Source: Jaltomata sinuosa | Taxonomy: Eukaryota; Streptophyta; Magnoliopsida; Solanales; Solanaceae | DNA length: 64,000 nt | NCBI GenBank assembly: GCA_003996215.1 | Contig: QJPP01001548.1 | Location: forward strand, 124,001-188,000 | Direction: 5' to 3' | Part shown: piece after piece, positions 23,401 through 35,551 of the stretch | How positions within the stretch are numbered: the first letter of the stretch is position 1 | Layout of the letters: each line of letters begins with the position of its first letter | Program-made: the position numbers and the translations under genes | Notes under the pieces: generated by a model | The model's input: the letters and a program-made list of their open reading frames with translations, nothing else | What the model was told of the DNA's origin: nothing | The model's database searches: none

Positions 23401-23566
23401 TTAGTTTTCGCATATGTATATATTTATATCCCTGTTATCTATTTTATTTGTCTTGTTCCCTTATTTTCTAGATAGTACCCCATTACTAATTGTTCTGGAC
23501 TACGGGGATTGGTTCACCTACCGGGGGTTGTAGGTGCCATCATGACTGAGAAATTGGGTCGTGACA
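20445..23566 (+). mobile_element. Solo LTR S (Tekay/Del-like, same family as D and H LTRs)
   Basis: A lone 3122-base LTR, TGTAATGACC...GTCGTGACA, inside E gag with perfect 5-bp duplications GGATG at 20440-20444 and 23567-23571. No internal domain is present, as expected from recombination between the two LTRs of an inserted element. The first bases form a hairpin AATGACC-cttcc-GGTCATT (20448-20466). The long AT-rich frame at 20835-21203 has no recognisable protein and lies in a drifted part of the LTR. Confidence 0.95.
21600..21655 (+). promoter_or_regulatory. Putative core promoter of LTR S
   Basis: CTAGACT, then CATATATAG at about 21613-21621 and CCTTGGGT at 21647, matching the block in D and H LTRs. 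Conservation between old copies suggests a TATA-type promoter; this is inferred. Confidence 0.45.
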
Positions 23567-24726
23567 GGATGTGTCTCGCATCTGGTACACTCAGTGAAAA
23601 GATGGTAGGGGAAGGAATGCATCTCCTATGACATGGGAGTGCTTTGTTGGGATTTTATGGATAGGTTCTTCCCAAGAGAGTTGAGAGAGGCGAAGGCTGA
23701 GGAGTTTGTTAATTGGAGACAAGGATAGATGTCAGTCCAAGAATATGGGATGAATTTTACTAAGCTTTCTAAGTATGCTCCAAAAATGGTGGTCGAGCCA
23801 AGGCCCAGGATGAGTAAGTTTGTTTCTGGTGTTTCTTCTTTGGTGAAGAAAGAATTCAAGACTCCTGCTACAATTACTTCAGCGAGATCTTCTATCGGTA
23901 TTGGAAATGTCCTTAGTTCCTCAATTCATTCCATGGCACAAAATCCATTATTGGCAAAACAATTATTTGGTTATGCCATTTTGGGATTTTCTCTAACCAA
24001 AGTTATTTCCTCATTTGCCCCAATGATGGAATTTCTGATCTCATTCGTATTCTAAGTCCATTAGTAATAACGAAGGGATCCCTATGGTTAGAATAACTGG
24101 CCGAGAAGGTTAGCGAGGTTCCTGCGATGGTGAAGTAAAAGGTCTTTCACTATAGTGGGAAGAAAATAGGTGGGAGCAAGTGGGGTGAGAGCAAATCAAG
24201 CTCTACTGGTGTGTTATCTCGGCAATAATAATTGGAGATATGGAAATCTATAGGTTTATGACTTATTCTCAACAGATCGAAAAGGATAAATTGAAAGAGA
24301 GTGCGAGAGAGAATAAAAGGGCCAGAACAGATGATTTAGGGTTCAGTCAGCAGAGGTAGGGAGGTAGACACCGCTCTTTGTTTCAAAAGAGGTCATCAAG
24401 ACTAGTGCCATCATCAGCTAGTGCTCCTTCCCTAGCACCTAGACCTATGCATGATTAGAAAGTCAGGGCATCAGGCTCTCATTCTCAGAAATGTGTTGCA
24501 AAAACACTTCCTACCCTGTTTGCAACAAATGTGGTAAGAATCACCTTGGAGAGTGTCCGTATGTCATATGAGGGTGTTTTGGATGCGGTCAGATTGGTCA
24601 CCAGATTAAAGACTGCCCCTCTACCAAGCAGAACAATAGAGGTGGCAGAACTCAGTCTACTGCAGCAGCTCTAGCAGGCCGTACAACTCAGCAAGGTGCC
24701 ACTTCTGGTACCGGTGGTGGTCAGTG
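23567..24726 (+). pseudogene. gag: Element E gag, C-terminal part with two zinc knuckles
   Basis: Rejoins E gag after S. WECF and FMDRFFP-like capsid segments are split by a frameshift near 23655, then VQEYGMNFTKLSKYAP and RMSKFVSGVSSLVKKEF follow from 23729. The nucleocapsid has two knuckles: CNKCGKNHLGEC at 24521-24556 (the short CX2CX3HX3C form) and CFGCGQIGHQIKDC at 24575-24616 (canonical CX2CX4HX4C). The double form points to a Tekay/Del-like chromovirus. Several stops make it a pseudogene. It is cut off at 24726 by the H LTR; CAGTG at 24722-24726 is the expected left target copy. Confidence 0.85.
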
Positions 24727-25402
24727 TGTAATGACCCTTCTGGTAATTTATGCATTTTCACCCTTCTTGCACTGTTAGAGCTTGCTTATGGTGGCCCCAA
24801 GTCATTTATAGCTTGTTGTAACCAATAGTTTGGTGCTCGGGCCGCCTGTTTGGTCTTTGTGTCCATTCCTAGTTTAAGAGCTTTTAACTTTGAAAATCAT
24901 TGATTTCAGTCAACATCCTTGGTGAACGTGCTCGGAATCAAGTTCTGACATTTATGTTAGCTCTGGAGCGTGGACCTTTGATCTAATGAGACCTTTCATC
25001 GAGATTCGAGAGCTTTTCAGCTTGAAATTCTCTCTCATTCTGTGTTTTTAAGCCAATTAGGCTTGTTGGGTTGACTTTGGTCAAGATTTGGAGACGACAG
25101 CCTGGGATGGAAATTCTGTCAGCGCCATTAGCTCTGGAATGCCGAGTTTGTGTTAGTTAGTTGGTTGGTTTAGTTTCCGGATGAGTCGGGCTCATTTCGG
25201 GTGTTTGGTTGGCATTAGCTAGTGTTGACTTGGGTCAACATTCTTCCGAAACTACCTCGTATAGAAGTTTCATCGATTCCGTTGAGTTTGGAACGTCGCC
25301 CCACTCTAATAGCACTATTGGTTTTTGAGTATCGGGTTCCGATTGTGCCCGGAATGTCTCATAGAAGTTTTGGTTGTTGCTAATTTTTCTGCTTCTGGTG
25401 GC
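24727..25402 (+). repeat. Element H LTR, first part
   Basis: Starts TGTAATGACCC like S, with a slightly decayed terminal hairpin (AATGACC/GGTAATT). It runs to 25402, where element C is inserted, and continues at 56590. Taken together the two parts give at least 2.8 kb of LTR before the F insertion. No coding frame is seen. Confidence 0.85.
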
Positions 25403-26909
25403 TGGTGAACACTCAAATCGTGCTCTCCAATGAGGAGGTCATGGTGATCGCATAGTCAAAACACATTTATAAACCCAACGGATGTTGGGGTCGAACCCAA
25501 GGGACCTGATCAAGCTAGTGAGAGATTGTGCGAAGCAATTTCAAAGCGAGAGTAGTTGTTCAACAAAACCAAACAATAAAATGGGGGGAGTTGGGAAAGT
25601 TGTCACTACTAACTCAATTCAATAAAAAGCTATAAAATCAAGATGGGTGTACCAATAAGGACTAGATAAATAGAGGTGCATTTCTGATGGGGCATTCGCT
25701 ATAGGATAGGGTAATCACTAATTCACTTCAATTTTCACCTATTGACACGGGTAGCGTTAGTTATGGGTGTGGAATGTTATCTCTCGATCAACATCCACAT
25801 ATCCGATGATTTCGGTTAGAACATCATTTGGTTTGCTATATAACTAACCAACTTTTGCTTGGGGAGGTCATCTTATCTCTAGCTCGGACCCTTAAATGGG
25901 AGATTCCGCAATTGGAACTATGTCTAGCCTCCAATCTAAGTGGATTCTCAAGTACCCACTAGCAATTACACATCCACAACTACAAAATTCTCTCTCAAGC
26001 AATTACATAGCAAAGTAAGGTAAATTCATGTTTGCAACCACAAATTTTTAGATTAAAACATGGTGAAATTACTAGACCCATATCAGATAAGCAATTATAA
26101 AAGTGAATTAGCAACACCTACACCCATTAGCTAAGCACCCATCATAAATACACCTCTAGACAAGAGAAATTAGCCACTCATAGAAGGGGGAAAAGATATA
26201 CCAACTGGGTAAATCAAATTCCCATCCATTGTAGTTGATTCTCACGTTCTAGAGTCAAACTAAGCACAGAATTTGTTAACCAAAAGATTGGATTGAAAAC
26301 CCTCTCTCAATGGAGATGGAGAAATTGTTTACAAGCCAAAAATATCTCCAAATTCTCTATCTAAAATTCTCTCTAAAAATTTGTCTATCTAAAATAAGCC
26401 TAAAATTGCCTTTTATATGATCCTAAATTGTCACATGAATTTAGGACAATATTATCCTACGGGTTGTGCGTGATGCGGCATGTGGTTCGCACGTCGCAGT
26501 GTGCGCATCGCACACCTGCTTCAGATTGACCAGTGACTTCAGCCGCATTGGAACGTATTGTGCGAAGGTGGTGCGTTTCATACCATGGGATGTGCGTATC
26601 GCATGGCTACTGCACTCCTTGGCAGAATCTTCAGTCCTCTTTGCAGCTTCATGTGGAGGAGGTGCGAACCGCACCTCGGCTTGTGCGTGTCGTACAGCCA
26701 CCGCACCTCCTGGCAGATTCTCCAGCTCTCAACCCTTCACACTTAGCTCTTTTTTGGCTCTTTTTGGGTCCATATCCTTGTTTTTCCTCTTCTATGCAAA
26801 GTACCTGCATCGACATCAATAAAGGCCATAAGAACCTCTAAATGGATTCAAAACATAACAATAGTTCATGGATATAGGCTCAATAAGTTGGTAGATTACC
26901 AATTTATCA
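25403..26909 (-). repeat. Element C left LTR (3' LTR in sense)
   Basis: Reads TGGTGAACACTC...TTTATCA and aligns with 55074-56584 throughout (for example CAAACTAAGCACAG near 26260). Palindromes based on GTGCG/CGCAC cluster at 26460-26710: GTGCGcatCGCAC at 26511-26523 and GAGGTGCGaacCGCACCTC at 26659-26677. The several overlapping frames called there reflect these words. Confidence 0.9.
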
Positions 26910-28417
26910 AACCTCCAAACTTGAACTATTGCTTGTCCTCAAGCAAGATACTCACAAGGCAAGGAATGAATTTTTCTAGGCTCAATTAAGGAACAAAAAC
27001 TACTCTACACAAAAAATTTAAGAAAAAGAAATAAACAAAAGACTCGACTAGTATGCTTATCTCAATTTGGACCACCACAAACTTAAGGCAATTGGTCATT
27101 TCAACAATTTTTTCAAAAGGACATCATTTCTCATTTAAAATCAAGGGAATTTGTCATTCAAAACAAGACATTTTAGCTTCTCAAGTCATTGGCATGGACC
27201 TTCAAGGTTTGCCTCGAGAATTTCCACACAACTTGTCTCATTCATTTCCCTCAATTGAAATAGAGACTCTATGCTTCAATTCGAGTGCATGATGCCACTC
27301 ACCACAAGAGAGAATCCCACTCACAATTATTCAATTCTCAAACCACGGGATTATAAGAGAACCAAGAAGACTCTCACTCTCTCAAGGAAGTTCAAGTGCA
27401 TACGCGTCGAACCATAGGCTTGCCCTTCATGTAGATTGCCATTAATGTAGGGTAACCAAGCTCGGAATCACTAAGGACTTGCGGGTTAAGATGTTGGCTA
27501 GGTTTAAGGTGAGTATATAATTTGGTTCAAGTGATTACACCTCCCTAATGCTCTTTGTTTTCATTTTCAAACACCGCTCACATTTTTCAATTTCAACTTC
27601 TCCTTATTTCTCCCTCACACAATCCAAGATTTCTCCTTTTTACCTCATGATCATTCACACCTTATATCACCTTCACTTGGTAGCACCTATTTTTGCTTTT
27701 CCATTTGCTCATCGGATCATTTGGAGCAATTTTCAATGCTCGAATCAAGGTGCTACCTTGCACTTGAAGTGCATTTCTTTTCTTCTCCTCATTTGATCAC
27801 ATGCACCCCCCAAACTTAGGCATTTGCCTATGTTATCTTTGGTCCCCCCCCCCCAAAACGTAGGCTTTTAGCCTACATTTTATTTTCAAGCAATTAGGGA
27901 GGATGGGTGCCAAGATAGAGGTTCCAAAAAGGTCAAGGTGTTAAAAAGGTGTCAAATAATGGTCACAAGCTCAAAGGGGTTCACTAGGATTTGATGTCAT
28001 TGGGAAGTCATTTGAGTGAAGTGGCTATCAAAAAAGGGCCTAAGGTCATCTCCTAAGCTCGGTTACACCTAGAATTTCACGTTGAATCACATTCGAGGCA
28101 AGTTCTAGATGACACTTATGCACAAGAATCAAGGTAAAGCCTCAATGCACAAGGCATCATGCCATAAGACTTCATCCATTAGTCCCACAATCAATTGGGG
28201 CAAATAACTTTTGACAAGCTATTCTAATGTTCATTACACACTCGTTTGTGAGTCAATCAAGCCAAAGCGAGAGTGTGCAAGTCATGAGAAGAGAACGCTT
28301 TTCCTCAAAAATTCATTTCCCTTCTTCCTTTCCTTTTCAAAAACAATTTACCAAGAAAATTTTTTGGTGGGCCCATTCCCTTAAGAAAGTCACCTCTCAA
28401 TCTATCATAGGGAAACA
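26910..28417 (-). other. Element C 3' untranslated region, left part
   Basis: Non-coding. It starts with ACCTCCAAACTTGAAC next to the LTR, equivalent to the A and B polypurine-type sequence. A second related copy, CCCCCCAAACTTAGG, lies at 27805-27820 and forms a hairpin (AACTTAGGC/GCCTATGTT, one mismatch), followed by an 11-C run at 27844-27854 and a GTAGGC/GCCTAC hairpin at about 27865-27881. The region is interrupted at 28418 by element B and resumes at 42910. Confidence 0.65.
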
Positions 28418-29994
28418 TGATACGCCCAAATTACAACTCTAAAAGAAGTGTGAGCGCTCGCTGTTCAAATATAGAACCCAACTAAGGTTGGGGTCGATCC
28501 CACATGGAATATGATAGGACTATGTTCGATTAGTGTTTACTCATGCTCGTAGTCATTTATTTCCCGCAAAAATGGGGGGTTTATAGTAACATATAGTAAT
28601 TGAACTTAGAATGTAAACAAGTAACCCGTGACAATTTTAAGAGTTGTAATCAATGGATGAGAAGACTAAGGTAGTGTTCCCCAAAAGATCATAACTTAGT
28701 AAGGCGTTGTACTTAGTAAACTAGTTTGGTGCTTGGCATGCAGAATCGGTAAGTTAGGTTCACATAATTCCTTGGTCTGGCAGCTAGGTGAATTTCACCA
28801 CACGCCTTGCTTCGGCCGCGAGTGTATGCTTTACTAACCCTTATCCTGGATCCTAGATTAGTTATTCCCGAACAAGGTCAAGCTATTAGATGAGGGTTGG
28901 TAGCCTCAAATCTCCATTATTAAACAACCCTTTTCCCATTCGGTACCTTCTTGGTCCGGCAAGTAAGGATAAGGTGAGTTCTAATGTTGCGCAGCGTTAA
29001 AAAGCAATCAAAGTGAACAGAAGAATAATACATGCATAAACACCGCCCTAGATTACCTAAGTACTTTGCCTACTTTGTTAATCCTTCATGGTTCCCACAA
29101 CCCTAGTTGTGGATTTAGCTACTCATGTTCATAAGTTCAAAATTAATCTTTGTTTGAGCAATCATCAATAGATACTTACAATTGAGAATAAAGCAATATG
29201 GAATCTTGAAGAACAATATCAAGAACCCTACTTAAAGTTCGAATCAAAACCAAAACAATGTAGTAACTATTCGAAATTATCCAATAACAACACGTGTAAC
29301 AAATGTGTAACCTCTGTGTAACACCGTAAATAAAACCTAAGAGAAAGTATTTATAGACAAAGAGACCAAATCCTAATAAAACTAGGAGAAACTGGATGTG
29401 GCAGATCCAACAGGATGCCTCACGGGCCGTCGCTTATGCGACGAGCGTCGTGGTGCCCATCAGCCTTCTTCAACTCTTTAGAAAATCTCGCTGCCATGAT
29501 CTCACGGGCTAAGGCGATGGGACATCATAGCTGTTATGCCCGTTGCGCTCCTCACATCTCCTATCATAGCTCTTCTCCAGCTCTCCTTCCTGGTTTCCAT
29601 GGGCATCAGCAATGGGCCATTGGGGTTGTCACGGGAGTTATGGTGCCCATCGCCCTTCCTTAGCCTTTAGCATGTCTCCCTGGAGCATTATGATGGGCAT
29701 AGAGACGTCCCGTCTTGGCTTCCACGGGCGTCGTGCCAGCCCTTCGGGCCCCCAATGCCTTAGCAATTCCTGTTGTTTCAATCCAACGGCCTGCCCCACG
29801 GGCCATCGTGGGTATAACGCCTGTGGTGGCCTATCTTTTGCCCAAAAACTGCAACTTTTTGGTACTTTTATCTGTTTCATACTTTGTCCCAGCACAACTA
29901 ACAAACGACATTAAGTCTAACAAAATGTACCCAAGAACTCCAAAAAAATCCCTTGTTTTAAGCATCGAAAGTGTCGTCAAATCCCGGCACATCA
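28418..29994 (-). repeat. Element B left LTR (3' LTR in sense)
   Basis: Begins TGATACGCCC and ends CCCGGCACATCA, 1577 bases. It matches 41326-42904 throughout. Palindromic words here are built on CACGGGC/GCGTCGTGG, for example CGTCGCttatGCGACG at 29428-29443. Confidence 0.95.
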
Positions 29995-31394
29995 ACACCC
30001 TCAACTTAGAATCTTTGCTTGTCCTCAAGCAACAGACTAAACTAAAACTAAACGACGCTTAAGCAAAAGAAGACTAGGACTTATGGCAGTCATATGATTT
30101 AGCATTTCAGTACACAACAAGTATCCCCCTTTTTTCAATACAAAACAAGTGCATATGTTCCGTTCATCAAGACAACACAAAAGGGATCCATGGACAACAT
30201 TATGTTATCAACAGACAACCTAGCATACACATATGAGACCCACACTAACAGTCAGCAGTCAAAGTTGCTCTAGTGCCCTTACCACAAAGAAGTCCCGTTC
30301 GCACAATAACACAGTTAAATTTCAGGGACTGAACTAAACACTCACACTCACAAAGATATTCAAGCAATTCATGCACAATATCATAGGCTTGCCTTATTTT
30401 CTATGCCTCGGTTTTCAAACAATTGTATTAGGATCACTATTGGACTTTACTTGGCTTGTAATGTAGGCTCGGGGATGGGTATGGCAGATATGGGAATACT
30501 GACTAAGCCCTCCTTGACACTACGTTGTCTTGTTTCCACTTATCAGACAAACTCTATTCTCTTCCTCCCTTTTTCTCCCTTTATATTTCTTCCTTTTCAA
30601 GTGCGGTTTCGGCTTTTGTTTCAAACTCAACTATTTTCTCACTTTTTCTTTTTCTTTCTTTTCTTTTTCTTTGTTTTTTTTTTCTTTTCATCACATAGCC
30701 GCCGCACCTGTTATTTCTCCTTTTTATCTCTAACCTCTTCTATTCATACCCATACTTCTCACTTGCCTCTACAGTAGCCATCCTCAACTTAGACGATTTT
30801 CCTGAGTTGAGGTACACAATGTCCAAGGAGGGACCAGGGCCAAACTAAAGGTTCATAAAAAGAAACAAGGAAGGTGATTAGGCTAAACAACAAAAAGGGT
30901 CAATGTAGGCTCAAATCAGGGATCAAAGGGTACTCACATCATTTGGTCGGTCATTTGGGATAAAGTGGACTATTTCAAAAATGGCCTATGACCCTTTCCT
31001 AACCAACTATCCTATGACCTAGGCAAGACTAACCGGGCAAGTTCTAGATTGGCACACAAAGAAAGAACAAATCAAATTAAGCTCACACACACATGGCACA
31101 GAGTCAAATAATTACATGCTACCTATTAGGTTCGTACTCTAGCTTAAGCCATTCATCAGATCGATCAACAAATAGTCATGCACAGATTCGCAATGGTTAG
31201 TCTATCTAGAACAGATATTATTATGTCACACAAAAATTTGGAGGGTTCTCCATTTTTCAATCAAAAATCTAATTCGAAATCACATCATAGACTGCACTAA
31301 GTTCCTTTTCTTCTTTTACTATATACAACTTATACTAAACGTGCCGGTTCAACAGAAATTAAGATTCTTAGGGAAAGAAAACTCCAAGGACTCG
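29995..31394 (-). other. Element B 3' untranslated region
   Basis: Non-coding and collinear with A 5158-6571: polypurine-type ACACCCTCAACTTAG at 29995, a C/T-only tract at about 30634-30690 and the hairpin copy at 30782-30812 (784 bases from the first). Phenylalanine-rich frames across the tract are artefacts of the homopyrimidine run. Confidence 0.7.
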
Positions 31395-31493
31395 GGTACC
31401 TTGTGAGTACCCTCATGGGTTGCCTCCCATGTAGCGCCTGATTTAACGTCGCGGCACGACCCAGGTCTCTTGGCTACTCAAAATTTGCCAAGA
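31395..31493 (-). promoter_or_regulatory. Three-hairpin RNA module after the B downstream frame
   Basis: Extra stem GGTAC/GTACC at 31395-31411; hairpin I CATGGG/CCCATG at 31414-31431; hairpin II GUCG/CGAC around 31449-31461; hairpin III with a 7-bp perfect stem TCTTGGC/GCCAAGA (31468-31474, 31487-31493), longer than the A equivalent. Confidence 0.7.
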
Positions 31494-31609
31494 TGCCCCC
31501 TCTAAAACATACTCACCCAATACTGCCCCCACCCCACCAAAAAGAAATGGGCATTGCCCTCAATGCACGGAAACAAAAACAAAAGGGGGCAGGAACATAC
31601 CTGTGGTGC

Positions 31610-33897
31610 CTAAGCGCCGGTATCTGGGGTCACATCCTTTGGGCCCTTAATATTGGTGCCCGTAGTGCTCTCATCAACCTAGGTTGCATATGCAGTCCTC
31701 TCATCAATAGTAATAGCTTCCCAAGAAGCTCCAACAACATCCTCTACCACAATAGGGTCTAAACAAGGTACTTCTAATGGTCCAGTAACACCACTCACTG
31801 AACCACCTTGGCCAACACCATCAACCTCAATTTGATGTACTGCCAATGACTCTTTTTTTGCTTTCTCCAGCTCTCGTCTTTCCCTCTTCTCATCACTCTC
31901 CACTTTCTTCTTTTGAGACTTTGGGCTAAGAGGAGAATCATCACCTTGAACCTGCTTGTCTATACTCTTCCTTTTTCTTTGATGTGAAGCAGGCTCAGGA
32001 AGTGGTTCATCAGCTTTTTCGGGCTCCTTTTTTGCTATCAAATCCGAGTGTTCCATACGGAGGTCAGGATCTACAAAATCCCATAGGTTGAGTGTGGGCT
32101 CCGGTGTGATCCGTGGCAAGACTATTGGGGCACTGGCTTGGGTAGGAGGAGGATTCTTCAATCGATCAACCTCGACCTTAAGCTCTGCAATCTCTTTTTT
32201 CAGGTCCATCAGCTCGACCGCACCCATCTACTTTAGTCGCTCGTCTACCCTATCCTCCAATACATTAATTCGGGCATTGACAGTTAGAAATGGTGCTATG
32301 GCCCTTTGGATGGAAGCATTCACAATCGGCTAAAACTGTTCAGCGAACGCATTCATCTATCTCTTCATCTCAAGAGTCTGCTGGATGGTGTCTACGAAGT
32401 TTGACAGATGGAAGGAATAGATGGACTCAGAGTTATCCTCTAACGGTGATGCAGAGGAGCGTGGGTTGGCTGTCGAGATGGATGGACCAGCAATATTATG
32501 CCCGTACTGACTACCCTGTGGGATGGGACTCGTAGGGGATGCTGTCACCTCCGGTGTCGGGGCATGTGCCTAAGTGTAAGAGCCAAGGGCTCAGAAGTAC
32601 CACTCAGACCTAGCACACGCATCTCATCTTTGGACCTCTCTGGATGGTGGGTCCTTACAGCTCTGACACTACGATCTACCCTGCATACTTCGGGACTTGG
32701 GCCTCTTCACATGATTCAGTAATCAAGAAAGGGAATGGGTATGAAGAGCTGATCTTGGTTACCCTATCCCAAATCTCCTCTGCGATAATTTGCCCAAAAT
32801 TTATATTGTACTTAGACATTAGAGCGGCCACTAGAATGGCCCTTTCTAGAGTCAGTTGATTGTCTGCACCCATCAGATTCAGTAGGAATCGCACCAGTGC
32901 CCACCAAAACTTTGCCTCAAAAGATAACAAGACCTTATAAACCACAGGCGTGTCTTAGCCTAGCCACTTCGGTGCCCCGGTTGTAGTCAAGTGCTTAGTC
33001 AACCATTTTGTCCTCTTCGCCTCATTCTTCACCCGAAAGTCATAATCATAGGTGTATGTGGGTGCCTCATACCCTAGCCCGAATAGAAATCTATTGATGA
33101 TTTTGGCCGAGATATTGATTTGGACACCCCTTATCGGGACGCTCTCAATAGTGGAAAATTCATTGATTTTATGCCCCTTTTTACATAACCCCTCTTGGAT
33201 GGCTTGATAGTTTGCATAAAACTCTCTCACGAGAATCGGCTGGAAACCTGGAAGGGGCTTGCTTGTCCAGCCTAACCTGTAGTGCCAGAAATAAGCATCT
33301 AGTTTTGGGAACATCGGCAGTTTGAACGGATCTATCTTTCATTCTTCGGCAATGGGCCTCCTCGGATGTCCCCTTCCTGTCACCTCAAGGACTTAATCAA
33401 ATATAGCCTTTGACCCTTCGACCCCTCATCTGAGGGTCTCTCAATTTCATCCTAATACAACACCAGGACCAGATGGAGTAAGTGAAGGAGTGCCCTTTTC
33501 CAGAGTGGTAGTTTTTGTGTCGGAGTCAGCACTTCCCCTTTCATCTTTTGCCAAACTATGCTCTGAGCCTGAACCTTCCTCATCCCTGATTCATCTCCTG
33601 TGCCACTTGAAACCTGGGTCGCCAGTTCTTTCCTAGTAGGTGCCTGATCACTCTTGGCACCAAATTTAGATGAACCAGAGGATGATCCTTATTTGTCTGC
33701 AGGTAGGTTGGCTCCCTCCTCTTCAGAGTGAGAGGAGGACATAACCAGCTTCCTCTTTGTATTTCGGACAAGGGGGTGTTGTCTGAGTCGCTCCCCTCGG
33801 CTTCAGAATTAGTGGGCTGATCCATTAGCCGCAATTGTCTGGAGGCACTTTTAGCTTTCTGGGGGGGCCCTCGTCTTAATTGTGTTTTTGGTGCCAT
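31610..33897 (-). pseudogene. Element B downstream (envelope-position) open frame
   Basis: Homologue of A 6790-9009. ATG at 33897 (MAPKTQLRRGPPQKAKS) lies just after a TTTCCTACAG|GTAC stretch on the sense strand. Conserved blocks: GFQPILVREFYANYQAIQEG (near 33220), ILVAALMSKYNINFGQIIAEEI and FPFLITESC (32690-32840), then the basic tail KRKRKS..SPKSQKKKVE and VDGVGQGGS. The terminal stop is at 31610. It is broken by frameshifts near 33400 and between 32676 and 32548 and by stops, so it is more decayed than the A copy. Confidence 0.75.
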
Positions 33898-35343
33898 TTA
33901 GTACCTGTAGGAAACCAACGTTAGCAATCGAGACCAAAATTACAACCCCAGAAAAATTTCACACTTAGAAAACTTTTATAGAAAAATTACCCTCCCACGG
34001 GCGTGGGAGGGCCGACGTCCCATGGCCTCGAGCATCGGAATGGACCAGTGACCTTTCAGGGTAAATTCTCCCCTCCCACGACCCTGTGCCACGGGCTTGG
34101 GAGGTCCGACATCCAATGAGGTTGGGCGTCGGAATGGGGCAGCGAGATTTTTAAGGACAGTTGTCCTCCCACGGGATCCTGCCACGGGCGTGGAAAGTCC
34201 GATGTTCTGTTGGCTTAAGCGTAGGATCAGTCCAGAAACCTTTTCAACTTTTAGGCCAGCCCCACGCCCTGACCGACGCCCGTCGTGCCTCAGACGTCCC
34301 GTCTGCTAGCCCATGAGATCCAATCAGTGAAATAAAAAGTCTTCTACCTCTTTCTCGTGTTGTAAACATCATCCCCAACACTCTCAACCAGTAGGCAAAC
34401 AAATTAATATCAATGGCACATATGAACTCATTCACAAACCCTAATTTCCAATTTTAACAACTCTAAACAATTATCAAATCACCAAACACGATTTTACACC
34501 TAGGGTTTGGTGTAAAAAGCACCATGAACGTACTCACATTACTTAAAAACCCATGACCATCTATTTCAAGCTTAAAACAGGGTTGGCAAATAGAAAGAAG
34601 GAACACTTACTTCTTTAGTTGCTAATAATCTTGTGAGACAAACACCCTAGTGCCGAGTTGTGAGTGAGTTGTGGAAAATGTGTGGGGATCAGAGGTAATC
34701 GTTGGGGTGAGGTTTGGGGGATGTAATGTGATGGAGGGGCTGATCGAGTGAGAGAGTTTGAGAGAGAAGAGAGTTGAAAGTGTTTGAACTCAAATGAATG
34801 AGTTCAGCTTAGTAGACACAGGAGAAAAGGATAAAGGTAAACCGGGTTGGTGCGGGTCATAAATAAAACATTTAAAATTATTGACCCTTCGATGACCGAT
34901 CCAGACGATGGGATATGCGATGCCTGTCGAAGGTGCGATGGCCTGTCGAGACCCACTTACCTGGAAGTTTGCCATGTTTATTTCTTGAGTTGTCACGGCC
35001 ATTTCCACGGCCGTCGGGGATGGGACGTCCCATCATGTAGGCCGTGGGAATGAGGTAGACAATCTCTCCTCCACACTTAGAAGTATTTCTCTTCCTCTTG
35101 AGGGGCATCACGCCCAGTCCCACGCCCGTCGGAGCCACGACGGCCCATCATATAGGATGTAGGGTTGAGGCAGAGCCCTCATTTTCCATACTTAACATTT
35201 TTCTTATTGGATGCCCCCAGGTCCACGGGCGTGGCTTCTGCGACGGCCCGTCCAAGAGCCCATAGGGTCCCCTTTTTTTTTGCCTACAATTTTAGCCCTT
35301 GTTTTCATCTCCCTTCTTCCTGCAAAATGAACAAACATTAGTC
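33898..35343 (-). other. Element B spacer between pol and downstream frame
   Basis: Non-coding, palindrome-rich in the B style: CCTCCCACG-gg-CGTGGGAGG at 33991-34010 and further CCACGGGCGTGG-like words to about 34320 and at 34900-35260. These match the B LTR words rather than those of A, although A and B are the same family. Confidence 0.6.
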
Positions 35344-35427
35344 CATGGGTTGCCTCCCATGCAACACTTGATTTAACGTCACGTCATGAAGCAAGTGTTT
35401 TGGTTACTCAAACTTCACCAAAACACT
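35344..35427 (-). promoter_or_regulatory. Three-hairpin RNA module, second copy after B pol
   Basis: Hairpin I CATGGG/CCCATG at 35344-35361 (the matching A copy uses CTTGGG/CCCAAG). Hairpin III is a 10-bp perfect stem AGTGTTTTGG/CCAAAACACT at 35394-35403 and 35418-35427 with TTACTCAAAC in the loop. Hairpin II is weak in this copy. Confidence 0.7.
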
Positions 35428-35472
35428 CTACAACCACTAGAACTAAAAATAAAATAAAGAAAAGTACAAATC

Positions 35473-35551
35473 CATGGGTTGCCTCCCATGCAGTGCCTGA
35501 TTTAACGTTGCGGCATGACGCAGGTTGTTTGATTACTCAGACTTTATCAAG
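35473..35551 (-). promoter_or_regulatory. Three-hairpin RNA module overlapping the B pol stop codon
   Basis: Hairpin I CATGGG/CCCATG at 35473-35490. The hairpin III stem is reduced to TTGA/TCAA (35529-35532, 35547-35550), with the pol UGA (complement of TCA at 35537-35539) in the loop, as in A. Hairpin II has four good pairs. Confidence 0.6.

Noticed and set aside
26441..26841. Overlapping frames on both strands in the C LTR, with similar ones at 56131-56516
   Set aside because: They come from the GTGCG/CGCAC palindromes, which read open in several frames; no protein family fits.
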